NCBI GenBank assembly: GCA_022599995.1
Contig: JAHZLG010000148.1
Location: 1-8,947, forward strand
Direction of reading: 5' to 3'
From: Alphaproteobacteria bacterium
GTDB taxonomy: Bacteria; Pseudomonadota; Alphaproteobacteria; CBDBCS01; JAHZLG01
DNA: 8,947 nucleotides
Part shown: one piece after another, positions 6,844-8,947 of the stretch
Numbering within the stretch: position 1 is the first letter of the stretch
How the letters are laid out: each line of letters begins with the position of its first letter
Notes under the pieces: model-generated
The model's database searches: none
What the model saw: only the letters and a program-made list of their open reading frames with translations
Told to the model about the DNA's origin: nothing
Translations under genes and position numbers: made by a program

Positions 6844-6896
6844 GGCATGGACATTGGCATGGAGATCGGCATGGACATTGGCATGGACATTGGCAT
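6844..6896. repeat. 12-bp tandem repeat, GGCATGGACATT x 4.4
   Basis: Units lie at 6844-6855, 6856-6867 (variant GGCATGGAGATC), 6868-6879 and 6880-6891, followed by a partial GGCAT. The unit is a multiple of three, so one forward frame reads repeated Gly-Met-Asp-Ile, but that frame has no credible start and runs through the amidase gene antisense. It is best seen as a non-coding minisatellite about 180 bp upstream of the holin-amidase start. Confidence 0.85.
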
Positions 6897-7311
6897 ACCT
6901 TCCTTCGAAGGCTGCATCCATGCGAGCAGTGCTGATTATCGTGTTTTCTTGTCGTTGCAGGTAGCCGCGCGATTTCCGCCTAATACGCGGTGTGTTACAC
7001 CAAGAACAACGGATTGGTCACGGGATCACCCCAAGCGACTCTCATCGCCCGCGCGGTCTATGTCTGCATTGTGATGGCTGTGCTTGCGATGGTATCTTCA
7101 TTGATGGTCGCAACGGCAGCACAATCCACCTCCTCTTCCTCTTCCTCTTCTTACCACAAGCGGGGTCGTCGCCCGGCTAGGGGTGGTGCCGGCAACGACC
7201 GACATGGCAGGCAATCAGGTGTATGCCAGCGCGTCGGCTGCCCCGCGAGAACAGAGGGGCGCACGATGCGAGGGAAGCACAGAACCGCGTCTGCGCGAGG
7301 GGCGCTCCAGC

Positions 7312-7542
7312 CTAGAGGTCGGCAACGCCGTAATGAAACAAGACAAAGAACACAGGGAGGTAAATCACCCCTGTGATCGCCGTGCAAAGCAAAAGGCGGC
7401 GTCCGATTTGCGGGTCTACCGGGGCACCCCGATCGTGACCTCTGCCGGGATTCGCCGCAGCCTGCAGCCCACGGGTGACGACGGGAATGAACACCAGCCA
7501 CCAAAGGCAAACAAAGACCAAGACTGCAGAAACCACGCTCAT
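7312..7542 (-). CDS. DUF1467 family small inner-membrane protein
   Basis: The protein has 76 residues. A first hydrophobic segment (about 3-23, with LWWLVFIPV) is followed by a short loop carrying GAPVDPQIGRR (39-49), then a second hydrophobic segment (about 50-70). That helix / P-x-DP-x-IGR / helix layout and length are typical of DUF1467, a two-helix alphaproteobacterial family of unknown function. It begins 19 nt after the epimerase stop, with GGGGTGA a few bases before the ATG, so it is probably co-transcribed and translated from its own site. Next to an epimerase gene is a usual place for this family. Its last bases overlap a weak opposing ORF that I do not believe. Confidence 0.82.
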   Translation of the reverse strand: MSVVSAVLVFVCLWWLVFIPVVTRGLQAAANPGRGHDRGAPVDPQIGRRLLLCTAITGVIYLPVFFVLFHYGVADL

Positions 7543-7561
7543 CGGATCACCCCGCCATCAA

Positions 7562-8011
7562 TCAGGAGGCGGAGGAGGGTAGGGCGGAGACCAGTCCCTC
7601 GTCGCTCACCCGTGGGACGTGCTCCAGCTCAAACAAGCACCCGTGATTGTCGGCAGGGTGCATGAAAGCAACCGGACGATCGTGGGCACCAATCTTTGCC
7701 TTGCCCAGCACGCGGACACCGTCCTTGCTGACAGACTCGACCGCGGCATCCAGATCAGCGGTTTCAAAGCAGACATGATGAATGCCGCCCTTGGGATTGC
7801 GTTCGAGGAATTTCGCCACCGGTGACTCGTCCCCCAGTGGGTGCAGCAGTTCGATCACCATGTTGGAAAGGAGCACGAAACTCGTGGTCACCCCATGGGC
7901 GGGAAGGTCAACCGGCGGGCGCACCTCGGCCTTCAACACCTCCCGATAGTGTGCCATGGCCGCGTCGAGGTCGGGCACAACAATCGCAATGTGATTCACT
8001 CGATCAAGCAT
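7562..8011 (-). CDS. mce: Methylmalonyl-CoA (ethylmalonyl-CoA) epimerase
   Basis: This 149-residue single-module enzyme of the vicinal oxygen chelate fold interconverts (2R)- and (2S)-methylmalonyl-CoA, linking propionyl-CoA carboxylation to methylmalonyl-CoA mutase. In organisms with the ethylmalonyl-CoA pathway the same enzyme also handles ethylmalonyl-CoA. Family signatures are RVNHIAIVVPDLDAA at the N-terminus (metal ligand His7), IELLHPLGDESP (53-64), GGIHHVCFE (His78/His79) and KIGAHDRPVAFMHP, then GCLFELE with Glu128 as the expected last ligand. It runs about 15 residues past the usual end, adding a Ser/Val-rich tail. It lies 36 nt downstream of the aminotransferase and 19 nt upstream of DUF1467, in one apparent operon. 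The mutase and carboxylase genes are not in the window. Confidence 0.93.
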   Translation of the reverse strand: MLDRVNHIAIVVPDLDAAMAHYREVLKAEVRPPVDLPAHGVTTSFVLLSNMVIELLHPLGDESPVAKFLERNPKGGIHHVCFETADLDAAVESVSKDGVRVLGKAKIGAHDRPVAFMHPADNHGCLFELEHVPRVSDEGLVSALPSSAS

Positions 8012-8047
8012 GGTATCGTCTCGTGCTCCCCAAGGTCTGTGTGCGGT

Positions 8048-8947
8048 CTAGGCGATTGCGCGCAGGGCTTTGCGGACGGCCCCGATTGCTTCGTCGACGT
8101 GCGCTTCGGTGAAGGTCAGCGGCGGCGAAAAGGCAATGGTGTCTCCCGTCGTGCGTACCAAGACATTGCTTTCGTTGTAGCAATGGCGCAGGGCATCCAA
8201 GGCACGTTGCGTCGGTTGTCCGTCGCGGGGGGCAAGCTCCACGCCGCCAATCATGCCGAGATTGCGGCAATCGATCACAAAGGGTTCTCCTTTTAGGCTG
8301 TGAATCCCGTCCTCAAGCACCTTGCCCATCTTGTCGGGGGCACCGCGGGTATAGAGCCCTTCCTCTTCATAAACATCGAAGGCAGCAAGCGCGGCAGCAC
8401 AGGCGAGCGGGTGCGCACCATAAGTATAGCCGTGCGCAAATTCGATCAGGTGATCAGGCCCCTGCATAAAGGCATCGTAGATGGCATCCTGTACCACGAC
8501 CGCCCCCATCGGCACCGTGCCACTGTTAATGCCCTTCGCGAGGGTGATGATGTCGGGGGTAATGCCGAAAAAGTCGGTCGCCGAGAAGGCCCCAAGGCGG
8601 CCAAAACCGGTGATGACTTCGTCGAAGATCAGCAAAATGCCGTGCTTAGCCGTGATGGCGCGAAGCCGCTCAAGGTAATTGCGCGGCGGGATCAGCACGC
8701 CGCCCGACCCTGCGACCGGTTCAACCACCACCGCGGCAATGGTCGAGGCATCGTGCAGTGTGATCAGCTCTTCGAGTCGGTCGGCGAAATCCTCACCGTG
8801 CTCGGGTTGCCCACGGCTGTAGGCATTGCGATCGAGATCGTGGGTAGCAGGAAGGTGATAGACGCCGGGCATCAGGTGTCCGTACTTCTTGCGGTTGTAG
8901 GGGATTCCCGTGATCGCTGTTCCGCCAATGTTCACGCCGTGATAGCC
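8048..8947 (-). CDS. Class III (omega-amino acid) aminotransferase, 5' partial
   Basis: The frame is open to the right edge, giving 299 C-terminal residues of an enzyme that is usually about 440-460 long. The first visible residues, GYHGVNIGGT, are the conserved class III loop, so the internal GTG at 8935 is not the start. Fold type I PLP residues are visible: FDEVITGFGR (Asp109, pairs with the PLP ring nitrogen) and TLAKGINSG (Lys138, the Schiff-base lysine). HGYTYGAHPLACAAAL (172-187) is typical of the beta-alanine/omega-amino acid:pyruvate group. Such enzymes move an amino group from beta-alanine, GABA, putrescine or similar amines to pyruvate; the exact donor cannot be told here. It is the first visible gene of a leftward operon with mce and the DUF1467 gene, which suggests a catabolic role. 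Its promoter lies outside the window. Confidence 0.93.
   Translation of the reverse strand, partial: GYHGVNIGGTAITGIPYNRKKYGHLMPGVYHLPATHDLDRNAYSRGQPEHGEDFADRLEELITLHDASTIAAVVVEPVAGSGGVLIPPRNYLERLRAITAKHGILLIFDEVITGFGRLGAFSATDFFGITPDIITLAKGINSGTVPMGAVVVQDAIYDAFMQGPDHLIEFAHGYTYGAHPLACAAALAAFDVYEEEGLYTRGAPDKMGKVLEDGIHSLKGEPFVIDCRNLGMIGGVELAPRDGQPTQRALDALRHCYNESNVLVRTTGDTIAFSPPLTFTEAHVDEAIGAVRKALRAIA

Larger units (their letters stand above)
6664..7311. other. Gene-poor intergenic region between holin-amidase and DUF1467 genes
   Basis: I see no convincing gene in these 648 bases. Short frames exist on both strands, but they lack ribosome-binding sites and recognisable protein families. The region includes the ribosome-binding site and palindromes upstream of the holin-amidase gene, a 12-bp tandem repeat, and a TCCTCT repeat (three copies, 7131-7148). 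The promoter of the holin-amidase gene should lie in its left part, and the end of the aminotransferase-epimerase-DUF1467 transcript in its right part. No tRNA or other structured RNA was recognised. Confidence 0.55.

Noticed and set aside
6507..7074. Plus-strand frames crossing the start of the holin-amidase gene and including the Gly-Met-Asp-Ile repeat.
   Set aside because: They begin antisense inside a well-supported gene, have no credible start site, and their repeat simply reflects the 12-bp DNA repeat.
7183..7665. A 160-codon plus-strand frame antisense to DUF1467 and the end of the epimerase gene.
   Set aside because: The opposite strand carries two recognised families here; this frame is basic, low in hydrophobic residues and matches nothing known to me.

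Overview
The window reads as part of an alphaproteobacterial chromosome. The evidence is a methylmalonyl-CoA epimerase gene followed directly by a small DUF1467 membrane-protein gene, a pairing characteristic of that class, plus moderately high GC and typical codon use. I cannot name the genus. The genes are in three blocks.

Block 1 (left edge to 5252, + strand) is one very long gene, open at the window's left edge. It encodes a secreted, lipid-anchored protein of at least 1749 residues. In order it has a lipoprotein signal peptide, three tandem repeats of about 295 residues made of Ig/cadherin-like beta domains, a diverged partial fourth unit, seven evenly spaced FG-GAP calcium motifs (DxNxDGxxD type) that predict a complete seven-bladed integrin-alpha-like propeller, and a C-terminal domain resembling those of RTX/type I-secreted giant proteins. 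It is probably a surface adhesion or matrix protein. Its GTG at 213 is not the real start, because the signal peptide lies upstream in the same frame.

Block 2 (5253-6675) is the convergent junction and a minus-strand lysis-type gene. The junction holds four copies of the palindrome CACTAGTG and a probable terminator. The gene at 5545-6663 joins a two-helix, holin-like membrane domain to a T7-lysozyme-like amidase domain with all expected active-site residues. No other phage or gene-transfer-agent gene is in view. A possible tiny membrane ORF lies just downstream of it.

Block 3 (7312 to right edge, minus strand) is a likely operon transcribed leftward: a class III (omega) aminotransferase, cut by the window edge, then methylmalonyl-CoA epimerase, then DUF1467. 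Gaps are 36 and 19 nt. The aminotransferase can yield semialdehydes or acids that drain toward propionyl-CoA or malonate semialdehyde, and the epimerase acts on the propionyl-CoA/ethylmalonyl-CoA route, so a shared role in amino-acid or C3-C5 acid catabolism is plausible but inferred.

Between blocks 2 and 3 (about 6676-7311) I see no convincing gene. That stretch contains a 12-bp tandem repeat, two adjacent 10-bp palindromes upstream of the holin-amidase gene, and a weak ORF with a signal-peptide-like start and a short TCCTCT repeat. The best candidates for something unusual are the mosaic lipoprotein, its unevenly conserved internal repeats, and the holin-endolysin fusion.
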